Shown in pieces: positions 33,093 through 41,518 of a DNA stretch of 64,000 bases; positions within the stretch are counted from its first letter, which is position 1, and each line of letters starts with the position of its first letter. Position numbers and translations under genes: made by a program. The DNA is from Actinomadura rudentiformis (lineage in GTDB: Bacteria; Actinomycetota; Actinomycetes; Streptosporangiales; Streptosporangiaceae): NCBI RefSeq assembly GCF_008923185.1, contig NZ_WBMT01000011.1:62001-126000 (forward strand), given 5' to 3'. The notes beneath the pieces are model-generated. The model ran no database searches and had not been told where the DNA came from. It saw only the letters and a list, made by a program, of their open reading frames with translations.

Positions 33093-33841
33093 GCGAAGGG
33101 CTCCAGCGCGACGCCCGCCTCCGCCAGCGCGGCCCGGACGGACCTGGCGAGCTCGACGGCGCCGGGGGTGTCGCCGTGAACGCAGATCGAGCGGGCCCGC
33201 AGCGGGACCTCGGCGCCGCCGACCGCGACGACCACCCCGTCGACCGCCATCCGGACGGCCCGTTCGACGACGACGGCGGCTTCATGGATGACCGCTCCCG
33301 GCTCGCGCCGCGACACCAGCCTGCCCTCCGGCGTGTAGGCGCGGTCGGCGAAGCATTCGGCGACGACCGTGAGGCCGTCGGCGACCTCGTGCACCGCCGA
33401 GCCCGGCAAGGTGAGGAGCGGCAGCGACGGGTCGTACGCGCGGACCGCGTCGGTGACCGCGCGAGCCTGTGCCGGATCACCCGCGATGCGGTTGTAGAGG
33501 GCGCCGTGGGGCTTGACGTAGGCGACGCGGCCGCCCTCGACACGGGCGATCCCGTCGAGCGCCGCGAGCTGGTAGAGGATCTCGGCCGTCAGTTCCGGCG
33601 CCGCGACGTCCATTTCGCGGCGGCCGAACCCGGCCAGATCCCGGTAGGACACCTGCGCGCCGATCGTCACCCCGCGGGCGACCGCGCCAGCGCACACCCG
33701 CCGCATGATGAGCGGATCGCCGGCGTGGAAGCCGCACGCCACGTTCGCGCTGGTGATCACGTCGAGCAGGGCGAGGTCGTCGCCGAGCTCCCAGATGCCG
33801 AATCCCTCACCCAGGTCGGCGTTGATGTCCATGACGGGCAT
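33089..33841 (-). CDS. pxpA: 5-oxoprolinase subunit A (LamB/YcsF family)
   Basis: The 250-residue metal-type TIM barrel starts MPVMDINADLGEGFGIWELGDD, the family signature. NVACGFHAGDPLIMRR, VSYRDLAGFGRREMDV and VKPHGALYNRIAGDP follow, and then FADRAYTPEGRLVSRREPGAVI. It supplies the amidohydrolase part of the PxpABC complex. ATG 33841 is used; ATG 33832 (MDINADLG) is the alternative. It lies 59 bp downstream of the YcsI-type gene. Confidence 0.95.
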   Translation of the reverse strand: MPVMDINADLGEGFGIWELGDDLALLDVITSANVACGFHAGDPLIMRRVCAGAVARGVTIGAQVSYRDLAGFGRREMDVAAPELTAEILYQLAALDGIARVEGGRVAYVKPHGALYNRIAGDPAQARAVTDAVRAYDPSLPLLTLPGSAVHEVADGLTVVAECFADRAYTPEGRLVSRREPGAVIHEAAVVVERAVRMAVDGVVVAVGGAEVPLRARSICVHGDTPGAVELARSVRAALAEAGVALEPFA

Positions 33842-33900
33842 GTCCCAGATCTATCACCCGGCCGCACCGGCGCCGCGCCCGAGTGCTCGGCGTGGTGTGG

Positions 33901-34698
33901 TCACAGTGGGGCGGCGTCCGAGTGGTCGGTGATGAACATCCGGCCCGGCGAGTGGGTGACGGCGAACGCCGGCTTGCTCGCCATCACGACCGCCTGGGGA
34001 GTGACCCCGCACGCCCAGAAGACCGGCACGTCGTCCGGCGCGAACTCGACCGCGTCACCGAAGTCGGGCCGGTCGAGATCGGCGATTCCCAGCTCCGCGG
34101 GGTCGCCGACGTGGACCGGCGGTCCGTGCATCTCCGGATGGCGCGCGCTCACCTCGATGGCGGTGGAGACGAGCGCGGGCGGGACCGGGCGCATCGACAC
34201 CACGAGGGGCCCGGAGAGCCGTCCGGCGGGAACGCACGGCCGGTTGGTCACGTACATCGACACGTTCCGGCCCTGGCCTATGTGCCGTACCGGCACGCCC
34301 GCAGCCGACAGCGCCGCCTCGAAGCTGAAGCTGCACCCGAACAGGAAGCCGATCAGGTCGGGCCGCCAGTACTCGGTGGCGTCGGCCACCTCGGCCAGGA
34401 GCGTGCCGTTCTCGTAGATCCGGTAGGCGGGCAGGTCAGTGCGCAGATCCGCGGCCGGTGCGACGCCGCGGGGATGCGGGTCGCCGGGGTCGGTCACGTC
34501 CAGCAGCGGGCACGGACCGGGATTGCGATGCGCGAACAGCAGCGCGTCGAACGCGAGCTCACGTGGCACGGCGAGCAGGTTCGCCTGCGCGTATCCGCGG
34601 CACCAGCCGCTCGTCGTCGGCGTCGTGGCGCCCGTACGGAACAGGGCGCGGGCCTGCGTCGGCGTCAGAACCGACGGTTGGTCGAGGGCCTGGCTCAT
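33901..34698 (-). CDS. Putative hydro-lyase / D-glutamate cyclase (YcsI, DUF1445 family)
   Basis: The 265-residue protein carries the DUF1445 marks: ARALFRTGATTPTTSGWCRGYAQANL, FLFGCSFSFEAAL, GRNVSMYVTNRPC, GPLVVSMRPVPP, HGPPVHVGDPAELGI and a final VFWACGVTPQAVVMASKPAFAVTHSPGRMFITD. The related mitochondrial enzyme converts D-glutamate to 5-oxo-D-proline, which fits its place directly upstream of pxpABC: cyclisation followed by ring opening. ATG 34698 was chosen; upstream frame to 35058 overlaps another gene. Whether this protein is a cyclase or a hydro-lyase is not settled. Confidence 0.9.
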   Translation of the reverse strand: MSQALDQPSVLTPTQARALFRTGATTPTTSGWCRGYAQANLLAVPRELAFDALLFAHRNPGPCPLLDVTDPGDPHPRGVAPAADLRTDLPAYRIYENGTLLAEVADATEYWRPDLIGFLFGCSFSFEAALSAAGVPVRHIGQGRNVSMYVTNRPCVPAGRLSGPLVVSMRPVPPALVSTAIEVSARHPEMHGPPVHVGDPAELGIADLDRPDFGDAVEFAPDDVPVFWACGVTPQAVVMASKPAFAVTHSPGRMFITDHSDAAPL

Positions 34699-34726
34699 GC
34701 AGGCGTCATGCCCGATTACCGCCTCT

Positions 34727-35095
34727 TTAGACGGTTTCCTCGCGCAGATCCGCCACGTCGGCACGCGGCGCCCACGCCTGGTAGACACCGCGGTCGAACG
34801 TTTCGAGGCCGAGCCGTTCGGCCACCGGCGCCTTGCCTCCCGTGTACTCCACCCGGAGCCAGGTCTGGTGCTCGCCGAGCACCACGAAGGGCTCGCCCTG
34901 CCACGTGCAGAACGTGTTGACGTACGAGAGGTGCTCCAGCTCCGCAGCCGGCACCACCCGCACGAAGCGACCCGGCGCCGCCTCGGTGAAACCGTCCGCC
35001 GGGGCCGCCGAGTAAAGCCGCACTTCGGCCCCATCCGGGCTCGCCTCGTACTCCGCACCGCGCCAGCCCGCGTAGTAGCCGTGCCGGAAGCTCAT
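34727..35095 (-). CDS. Small hypothetical protein, partner of the proline-rich gene upstream
   Basis: The 122-residue acidic soluble protein starts MSFRHGYYAGWRGAEYEASP and has a central HLSYVNTFCTWQGEPFVVLG-like segment (LSYVNTFCTWQGEPFVVL), then WLRVEYTGGKAPVAERLGL and FDRGVYQAWAPRADV. I recognise this pattern as an actinobacterial family of unknown function. The start overlaps the stop of the 619-residue gene by four bases, so it is translated with it. A small soluble protein coupled to a large modular one could be an immunity or chaperone partner, but nothing in the sequence proves this. Confidence 0.75.
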   Translation of the reverse strand: MSFRHGYYAGWRGAEYEASPDGAEVRLYSAAPADGFTEAAPGRFVRVVPAAELEHLSYVNTFCTWQGEPFVVLGEHQTWLRVEYTGGKAPVAERLGLETFDRGVYQAWAPRADVADLREETV

Positions 35096-36951
35096 ACGCC
35101 CTCCACTCGCACCCAGCGGCGGCGGTCCGCGTCGTATCCGGCGACCAACGCCTCCACTCCGGACCGGTGGATCCGGTACATCTCCGCACCGTGCGGCAGG
35201 CGCTGGCTGTCGACCTTGAACTCCGGGATCGCGGGCCCGTCACCCGGCGCGTACCCCGACCCCGGGAACGGCGCCTTCTCGATCACCCAGCCGCCCGGAA
35301 TGATCCCCATGCTCCACTCGTCGATCCCGCCCAGTGGCCGCCGGAACAACGACGGCTTCACGGCCGGCCACCGGATCACGTAGATGTCCTCGTCCCTGGC
35401 CGAGAACGGCGACCCTTCGTAGACCAGGCCAAGCGCGCGCACGAGCAGCTGTGGAGTATTCAGCTCCGCCACGTCCTGCAGCCGATGCACATACCCGGCG
35501 ACCCACTCGTAGCCGCCGTCGAGATAGTGCGCCACATGCTCCGGCCGGACCACCTTCTGCATCACGACGAAGTCCGCATCGACAGGCGGTGCCGTAGATG
35601 GAGACCCCGGTACGGGCGGCTGCGGTGGCACGAAGTCTCGCCCATATGGCGGTGCGCTCTCTCGCATAGGCGGGGGCGCTATCTCCTGCACCGACGATGC
35701 GGCGCCCTCCCGCACGGGCGGTGGCGCGCCCTCCTGTATTGGTGGTGGCGGGCTTTCCTGTACGGCGGGTGATGCGCCCTCTTGCACGGGCGGTGCTGAG
35801 GCCTGCTGCGAGGACGGCGGTGCGTCTCGCACAGGCGATGGTGCGCTCTCTTGCACCGACGATGCCGCGAACTCTCGCAGGGGCGGTAGCGCGCTCCCGC
35901 GTGAAGATGGCGCGTTCTCCTGAACGAGTCGCGGCGCCGTCTCCCGAATAGGCGGCGTGGTTTCCCGCACGGACGGTGGCGCGCTTTCCGGCACGGGCGG
36001 TGACGCGGCTTCTTGAAGGGGCGGGGCGAGGTCTCGTACGGGTGGCGGCGCGGCTTCTCGTACGGCAGGTGCGGGCTCCGGTGCCGCTTGAGGCGCAGGA
36101 GCAGGTGCCTTTTGCTTGGCTGACTTAAGGAGGGCGGCGTCCAGATAGGCGGCGCTGGGAAGCCCGGGGTTGACGGCGAGCTGCCACTCGGGGCGAGGCC
36201 AGTTGCCGGCGAGTTCGGTGAGGGTGGCGGGCCGGTGATGGACCGCTTGCCCTCGCAGCGAACGATCCATCGCGTCCGGCGACGTGAAGGCCAGGACGAA
36301 CGTGCCGTCGCCGAACTGGGCGGTCGCGTAGTGATGCCCGGCGCGCGACGGGTCACCGGGGACCGGGAGATGGAGGACCGCCCCGGCGAGCAGATCCAGA
36401 TAACCGCGCTGGTCACCGCGATCACGGGCCTCGGCGAGCGCGGCCTCCAGGTCGGCGTCGGAGGCCTCTGCCTCCTGCTCCTCGGGGGCCGACTCGTCGG
36501 GGATGGCCAGCGGGATGCCCAGGCCGGGCAGCGCGAGAGGCCCTCCGTCAGGGCCGCTGCGGCTCGCCTGGTAGACGAGCTCCAGCGGGGAGCCCACCCC
36601 GTGCACGTCCCGGAACGCCGCCGCCATCCGGCCCGCCATCTGCTCGCAGGTGGCGGAGAGGTCGTCGAGGGGACGCCCGGCGCGGTCGGCGACGGAGGCA
36701 CGGTGCCACCAGTTGAGCCGGTTGCGATCGTTCGGCGGACGCCAGCCCAGGTCGGTCAGCAGACTCTCCTGGCGCGCGTTCAGCGGGCTGGGCAGGAAGG
36801 CGCTGCTGACAGCCTCGGCGTCAAGCGCGTCCTGCGCGCGCATCACCTGAACGTAGGGCAGGCCACCGGGTTTCTGCAGGATCAGGAACGACTGGACCGG
36901 CAACCTCATCAGCTCGATGGCCAGCCGCTTGGCGAAGTCCTCCCAGTCCAC
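35092..36951 (-). CDS. Large protein: TY-Chap/SseB-like N-terminus, proline-rich repeats, unknown C-terminal domain
   Basis: The protein has 619 residues. Residues about 1-115 form a first domain (WEDFAKRLAIELMRLPVQSFLIL, LGWRPP, NWWHR) resembling TY-Chap-type chaperone domains; about 165-275 is SseB-like (YLDLLAGAVLHLPVP, FVLAFTSPDAM, WQLAVNPGLPSAAYLDA). About 290-445 is a low-complexity chain of roughly ten-residue units around APPPVREGA / SSVQESAP. The final about 165 residues fold separately (VQEV-like start, GLVYEGSPFSARDEDIYVIRWP, GGWVIEKAPFPGSGYAPGDG, YRIHRSGVEALVAGYDADRRRW). It is paralogous to the next upstream gene. Starts at GTG 36951. Function unknown. Confidence 0.75.
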   Translation of the reverse strand: MDWEDFAKRLAIELMRLPVQSFLILQKPGGLPYVQVMRAQDALDAEAVSSAFLPSPLNARQESLLTDLGWRPPNDRNRLNWWHRASVADRAGRPLDDLSATCEQMAGRMAAAFRDVHGVGSPLELVYQASRSGPDGGPLALPGLGIPLAIPDESAPEEQEAEASDADLEAALAEARDRGDQRGYLDLLAGAVLHLPVPGDPSRAGHHYATAQFGDGTFVLAFTSPDAMDRSLRGQAVHHRPATLTELAGNWPRPEWQLAVNPGLPSAAYLDAALLKSAKQKAPAPAPQAAPEPAPAVREAAPPPVRDLAPPLQEAASPPVPESAPPSVRETTPPIRETAPRLVQENAPSSRGSALPPLREFAASSVQESAPSPVRDAPPSSQQASAPPVQEGASPAVQESPPPPIQEGAPPPVREGAASSVQEIAPPPMRESAPPYGRDFVPPQPPVPGSPSTAPPVDADFVVMQKVVRPEHVAHYLDGGYEWVAGYVHRLQDVAELNTPQLLVRALGLVYEGSPFSARDEDIYVIRWPAVKPSLFRRPLGGIDEWSMGIIPGGWVIEKAPFPGSGYAPGDGPAIPEFKVDSQRLPHGAEMYRIHRSGVEALVAGYDADRRRWVRVEGV

Positions 36952-36972
36952 TTTTCGACCGTACCCGGAACG

Positions 36973-38526
36973 TCACTCGGTCCAAGGGGCAGGCACGGCG
37001 TCGGTGCGGACCGGAGTCCACGATCCGCCGATCGCGTCGTAGACGGCCACGGGGACGGCCCTCTCGTTCTCGTCTCCCTCGCCGTTCCAACGCCAGAGCC
37101 GTGTGCCCTGGGGGGCGCGGACAGGGACCACAGGACCCGACAGCACCGCACCAGGCGGGGGGGCCGGTTCCGGAGCCACCGGTCCCGGAGACGACGCGCC
37201 GGGGGACATCGGTCCCTGGGGCGTCAGCCCGGGCTGTGCGGGCGCGGGAGACACCGAGCCGAGCTGACTGGGGCCGGGACCCGGACCGGGGCCCGGGCCC
37301 GAACCGGGACTGGAACCGGAACCGGGAGTCCCTGCACCAGGCTGAGGGGTCTCAGGAAACGCGGAACGGGGCCGAGCGGCCTCCGGGATAGGCGAGCCAG
37401 GCTGAGGGGCCTCCGGGAAAGGAGGGCCGGGCTGTGGGGCTCCTGGGAAGGCCGCGCCGGGCTGTGGGGCTCCGGGCGACGCCTGACCCAGCTGCGCGGG
37501 ATTCGGCGGGACGGAGCCCGGCTTGGGCTCTGGGGCGATGGGGGCCGACAGCATGGCGGACGCCCCTGGACGGCCTGATGGAACGGGTGGCTGCTCAGGC
37601 GGAGCGACGGCCGGAGCGGCGGCCGGAGGGAGAGCGGTCGGCCGCTGGGAGGCGAGGCGGGTGACGGCGGTGGCGTCGAGGTGGACCTCGCTTGGCAGGC
37701 CCGCGTTGATGGCGAGCTGCCACGTCGGGTCCGGCCAGGCGGCGGCGAGCTGACCGAAGGAGGAGCGGCGGTAGAGCCCCGCGGCCCGGTCGCCGACCGA
37801 GCGGGCGAGGGCCTGCGGGGAGGTGAAGACCATGAGGTACGTGCCGGAGCCGATGGTGGTCGTCGGGAACTCGGCGTACTCCGGATCTTCGACGGCCGCG
37901 CCGGTGGCGGGCAGGACGAGGTCCGCCGCGAGCAGCAGCTGGAAGTACGTCGCGTGGTCGGCGCGCTGCTTGGCCTCGGTGAGCTGCACCTCCAGCTCTT
38001 CGGGATCCATGGCCGGGGCGGTCACGTTCTCGATGACCGACCGCCGCCGCATGCTGATCCGGCTCGGGTCGGCGGCCTCGATGCCGAAGTCCAGCAGTTC
38101 GATCAGGCCGCTGCCGTGCCGGTGGAACGACTCGTACACCAGGTCGGACGGGCGCCGCACGCCCTGCACGTCGCGCAGCGCGGTCACCATCACGTCGGCG
38201 AGGCGGGCGTAGTCGCCCGGGGTCACCGTGTGGATCCCGGTGCCCGACTCGGGCAGCTCAGTCCACCAGTTGCGCGGTGACGGCTCGGCGGGCGGGCGCC
38301 ACCCGGCCTCGCTCATCACCTCTTCGTCGGCGAGCGTGAGCAGCAGCGGCCCGTCGAGGAAGTTGTTGCTGACGGCCTCGGCGTACAGCCGGTCCGGCTC
38401 CCGCATCGCCTGGACGTAGTGGCGGCTCTCATCGCGCTCCCGCACGATGAGGATGGTGTCCCTCTCGAGGACCGCCAGCTCGCGTCCAAGGTGCCGGGCG
38501 AACTCGGACCACTCCAACAAGATCAC
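36973..38526 (-). CDS. Paralogue: TY-Chap/SseB-like N-terminus, Pro/Gly-rich region, short C-terminal module
   Basis: The protein has 517 residues. The first about 285 parallel the next gene: WSEFARHLGRELAVLERDTILIV, AGWRPPAEPSPRNWWTELP, then an SseB-like part (YFQLLLAADLVLPA, YLMVFTSPQALA, WQLAINAGLPSEVHLDA). About 300-470 is Pro/Gly/Ser-rich with repeated PGAPQPGAAFPG-like units and a GPGPGPG run. The last about 45 residues (LWRWNGEGDENERAVPVAVYDAIGGSWTPVR) align by eye with the end of the 619-residue protein. GTG 38526 has GGTAGGGA upstream. The two genes are 21 bp apart and clearly arose by duplication. Confidence 0.75.
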   Translation of the reverse strand: MILLEWSEFARHLGRELAVLERDTILIVRERDESRHYVQAMREPDRLYAEAVSNNFLDGPLLLTLADEEVMSEAGWRPPAEPSPRNWWTELPESGTGIHTVTPGDYARLADVMVTALRDVQGVRRPSDLVYESFHRHGSGLIELLDFGIEAADPSRISMRRRSVIENVTAPAMDPEELEVQLTEAKQRADHATYFQLLLAADLVLPATGAAVEDPEYAEFPTTTIGSGTYLMVFTSPQALARSVGDRAAGLYRRSSFGQLAAAWPDPTWQLAINAGLPSEVHLDATAVTRLASQRPTALPPAAAPAVAPPEQPPVPSGRPGASAMLSAPIAPEPKPGSVPPNPAQLGQASPGAPQPGAAFPGAPQPGPPFPEAPQPGSPIPEAARPRSAFPETPQPGAGTPGSGSSPGSGPGPGPGPGPSQLGSVSPAPAQPGLTPQGPMSPGASSPGPVAPEPAPPPGAVLSGPVVPVRAPQGTRLWRWNGEGDENERAVPVAVYDAIGGSWTPVRTDAVPAPWTE

Positions 38527-38631
38527 TCCCTACCGCCGAGCCGTCCCCGAGGCTCCGGCGAAGACCGCCGCGGCGCCGTTGCCCGAGATCTCGATGATTG
38601 TCGTCCCGGACGCCTCTGGCAAACCGGAAGT

Positions 38632-40227
38632 TCACTCAGGTGGGGGTTCGTGACGCAACACACGCAAGGATTTCACCAGCTCAGCATCATCGTCGCCGCA
38701 CCGGTCGAGAACGTCGATCAACTTGTGCAGGATCTCGTGCCGTTCGTAGCCGACGTCCAGCAGTGCTTGCGCGGTCTCCCACAGTTGCGGCGGATCGCCG
38801 TTCCACAGGCGTTCGGTCAGCCGTTCGTGCGAGTCGAGGTGGTCGGCGGGGGCACCGGGGTGCTCGAACTCGAGCATGACGCGCCGGTCGTCGGGGTCCG
38901 ACGGATCGAGGGTGGACAGGTCGATCGAGCCGTGCCGCCCGGAGAGCCGGTGCTTGCCCGACAGGAACGGCAGCGCGAACGCCCGGCGCGGGAGCGCCTC
39001 CAGGTCGCCGTCGGGCAGCAGCCGGTCGACGAGCTCGCGCTCCAGGCCGAACGCCGAGGGGTCGCGGTACGCCTCGGCGAACTTGGTCGTGGCGTCCCAG
39101 ATCGCGTCGAGCGTGGCACGGACGCCCTCCTCGGGCAGCCCGGTCTGCCTGCCCGCCCAGCGCACCCAGGCCGCCAGCACGTGCGGCACGGCCTCCTGCT
39201 CGGTCGGTGACAGCAGGACCTTGCGGGGCAGCCAGTCCAGCAGGAACATCTCGCTCTTGATCGGGCTGACCCGCAGCGGCCGGCCGAAGTCGTGCGCGCA
39301 CCCGTAGTCGATGATCCGGTCGACGCAGCGGCTGGCGGCGGACCGGTCGGAGAGGTCCTCGGCCTCGTCGGAGGCCAGGAAGCTCACCGCGATCTTCGCG
39401 CGGCGGTCCTTGCCGTAGGTCTCGGGGCGCGGTGGCCGCCCGCCCGGTGGCAGCGCGCGCACGCGGGCCCGGAGGAACGCGTGGTACGAGCCGAAGTTCT
39501 CGTTGACCGGCGGGTCGATGGTCTCGTTGGTGAACTCCAGCGCGCGCTGGAGCACCGCCCTGGTGTCGCGCGGATCGAGCTGCTCGAACCGCATCAGCGG
39601 ATTGGTGCGGCCCTCCCGGCGGCAGTGGTCGAGAAGCGTGCCGACCTGCGACGACACCCACGCGTCGCGGACCATCCCGAAGGCGGGCGGGCCGCCGTTG
39701 CCGGTGGGGGCGGCCTTGTTACGGTCCACCAGGACCACGAGCGCGTGCCGTTCCGCGCCGCCGTAGGTGTACGTACAGATGATCGAATCCTGGTCTCCGT
39801 AGACGTCGCGGGAGACGTAGCACTCCTCGTGCGCGACCGCCCCGACCCGGTCGGCCCAGCCTGGCCGGGCCACACCGCGGTCCATGAGCGCCAGCGCGGC
39901 GCGTTCGGCCTTGGCCTGCTGCCGGGTGGTGCCGAGATAGGAGATGCCGGTCAGCAGCGCCAGCGCGGCCGGGGTGCCGGCCTGCCCGGCATGGTCGACC
40001 AGGGCCTCGCCGATGACCTCTTCGACCTCTCCCTCGCCGATGCGGTGCCCCCACCAGGAGCCGAGGATCTCGCTCACGATCAGCTCGGCGTCCAGCGGGC
40101 TGCGCACCGCCAGCAGTTCCCGGGCGTGCCGCAGCATGTCGTCGAAGATCGCGGAGACCTCGTCCGAGGGCGGCCTGCCGTCCCCCGCGGAATCCCCGTG
40201 GGGATGGCGGCGGCTGCGGGAACTCAC
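38632..40227 (-). CDS. Conserved hypothetical protein, 531 residues
   Basis: This is a large soluble, mostly helical protein with no recognised domain. Notable parts are an N-terminal helical region (FDDMLRHARELLAVRSPLDAELIVSEILGSWWG), a central strand-rich part (ICTYTYGGAERHALVVLVDRNKA), LDWLPRKVLLSPTEQEAVPHVLAAWVRWAGRQTGLPEE, and a C-terminal helical block with ERLWNGDPPQLWETAQALLDVGYERHEILHKLI. The last element resembles C-terminal segments of some plant-repeat or SEC-C-associated proteins, but weakly. It precedes the proline-rich pair on the same strand, 105 bp away, and may be functionally linked. Confidence 0.7.
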   Translation of the reverse strand: MSSRSRRHPHGDSAGDGRPPSDEVSAIFDDMLRHARELLAVRSPLDAELIVSEILGSWWGHRIGEGEVEEVIGEALVDHAGQAGTPAALALLTGISYLGTTRQQAKAERAALALMDRGVARPGWADRVGAVAHEECYVSRDVYGDQDSIICTYTYGGAERHALVVLVDRNKAAPTGNGGPPAFGMVRDAWVSSQVGTLLDHCRREGRTNPLMRFEQLDPRDTRAVLQRALEFTNETIDPPVNENFGSYHAFLRARVRALPPGGRPPRPETYGKDRRAKIAVSFLASDEAEDLSDRSAASRCVDRIIDYGCAHDFGRPLRVSPIKSEMFLLDWLPRKVLLSPTEQEAVPHVLAAWVRWAGRQTGLPEEGVRATLDAIWDATTKFAEAYRDPSAFGLERELVDRLLPDGDLEALPRRAFALPFLSGKHRLSGRHGSIDLSTLDPSDPDDRRVMLEFEHPGAPADHLDSHERLTERLWNGDPPQLWETAQALLDVGYERHEILHKLIDVLDRCGDDDAELVKSLRVLRHEPPPE

Positions 40228-40384
40228 GGTCCTAGCTTCTCAGATCCCGTGCCGGACGGTGTCAAGGACATCGCGCGCCGACCGGATTGGGACGCGACAT
40301 GCCCGCCGGACACCCCCCGCCACCTGGGATGGCAAGGACCGGCCACCGTCCGCGACGCGCCGGTGGCTGCAGAGATCGCCGTGT

Positions 40385-40639
40385 TCAGAGGTCGCCGTGC
40401 CCCGAATGGAACGGGCCGCGCCCCGACGGCGGTTCGGATTTGATCATTCCGACCAGGTGCTCGCGCGCCAGCCGTTCCACGAGATCCGGCGTGGCGTCGA
40501 GTCCCAGATGGGTCATACAGGCGTGGACGTCGGCCACGCAGCGTTCCACAGTGCCGGTGCTGAACGTCGCGAACTCCGCAGCGAGACGCCGCGCGAGAAC
40601 GTCGCGGGTCTCGCTCCGGTGAGCGGCAAGTGCAGGCAT
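40385..40639 (-). CDS. Small helical protein (three-helix-bundle dimerisation type)
   Basis: The 84-residue protein has three predicted helices: ETRDVLARRLAAEFATF, GTVERCVADVHACMTHLG and TPDLVERLAREHLVGMI. These match the small 'three-helix bundle dimerisation domain' proteins common in actinomycetes, often linked to regulators. GGAGGG lies about ten bases before ATG 40639. No partner is adjacent. The C-terminal tail is Gly/Ser/His-rich. Confidence 0.65.
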   Translation of the reverse strand: MPALAAHRSETRDVLARRLAAEFATFSTGTVERCVADVHACMTHLGLDATPDLVERLAREHLVGMIKSEPPSGRGPFHSGHGDL

Positions 40640-40732
40640 CTACGCACACCCTCCGAGCCCGAGAGGTCCCAGCGGACGGGGTTCCGACCAACCTCTCCTC
40701 GATGTCCTATTCCAACGCGTTTATGTGGAGTG

Positions 40733-41518
40733 TCAAGGGCTCTCCGGGCCACGTTTTCGGGGCACGGCGGCGTCCGTCAGTGGAACGCTCTGAGAACCCA
40801 TATCTTCTGCTGCTCCGTCTCTTACCCCGTTTGAGCTGGAACGATCCATCGCCGTCAGCCATCCGGCGTGATGGCGAGCCGCCCATGACCGGTCCACCCG
40901 GCCGGTGAGCATCCCGGTCAACGCCCCCTGGTCGCGCAGCGCGTACCAGAGGTGGCCGAACGTCATGACCACGATCGCCAGCGTCAGCCAGTCGTGCACG
41001 AACGTCGCGCCGCCCCGCCACGAGTCCGGCCACGGATCGGGGAAGGTGAGCATCGCGCCGGTGCCGAGCATGACCAGGATCGACCCGGCCACGAACGCGG
41101 CGTTCAGCTTCTGGCCCGCGTTGAACTTGCCCACCTCGATCACGCCGCGCCCGTTCAGCACGGCCCGCCGATCACGCCGGCGCAGCCACTCGGTGTCCCG
41201 CGGCCCGAACCGGTTGAGGCGCCGCAGGTCTTGCCGGAACGCCCGAGACAGCACTCCGAGCAGCACGGGCACCGGCAGCAGGAACCCCGCCCACACATGG
41301 ATCGGCTTGATGAGGTTGCGCCGCCCCACCAGCGTCGAGAGATCCGGCACGTACAAGCACGCCGCCGTGACCAGGCAGACCAGCATCAGGAGCCCGGTGA
41401 CATGGTGAACGGCCCGCTCGGCGACGCTGAACCGCGCCACCCACGCCGCACGCCCGTCCACCGCACGGCCGTCCACCGCACGGCCGTCCACTCGGGGGCG
41501 CTCGTCAGGTCGGTTCAT
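40733..41518 (-). CDS. Cytochrome b subunit (formate dehydrogenase gamma / Ni-Fe hydrogenase cytochrome b type)
   Basis: The 261-residue protein has four membrane helices with histidines placed as haem ligands: RAVHHVTGLLMLVCLVTAACL, KPIHVWAGFLLPVPVLLGV, FVAGSILVMLGTGAML and ATFVHDWLTLAIVVMTFGHLWYAL. A DGRAVDGRAVDGRA repeat near the N-terminus comes from a 15-bp tandem duplication. ATG 41518 is used; GTG 41524 is also open. The start overlaps the end of the upstream molybdenum-enzyme gene, so it should be its membrane electron partner. Confidence 0.87.
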   Translation of the reverse strand: MNRPDERPRVDGRAVDGRAVDGRAAWVARFSVAERAVHHVTGLLMLVCLVTAACLYVPDLSTLVGRRNLIKPIHVWAGFLLPVPVLLGVLSRAFRQDLRRLNRFGPRDTEWLRRRDRRAVLNGRGVIEVGKFNAGQKLNAAFVAGSILVMLGTGAMLTFPDPWPDSWRGGATFVHDWLTLAIVVMTFGHLWYALRDQGALTGMLTGRVDRSWAARHHAGWLTAMDRSSSNGVRDGAAEDMGSQSVPLTDAAVPRKRGPESP

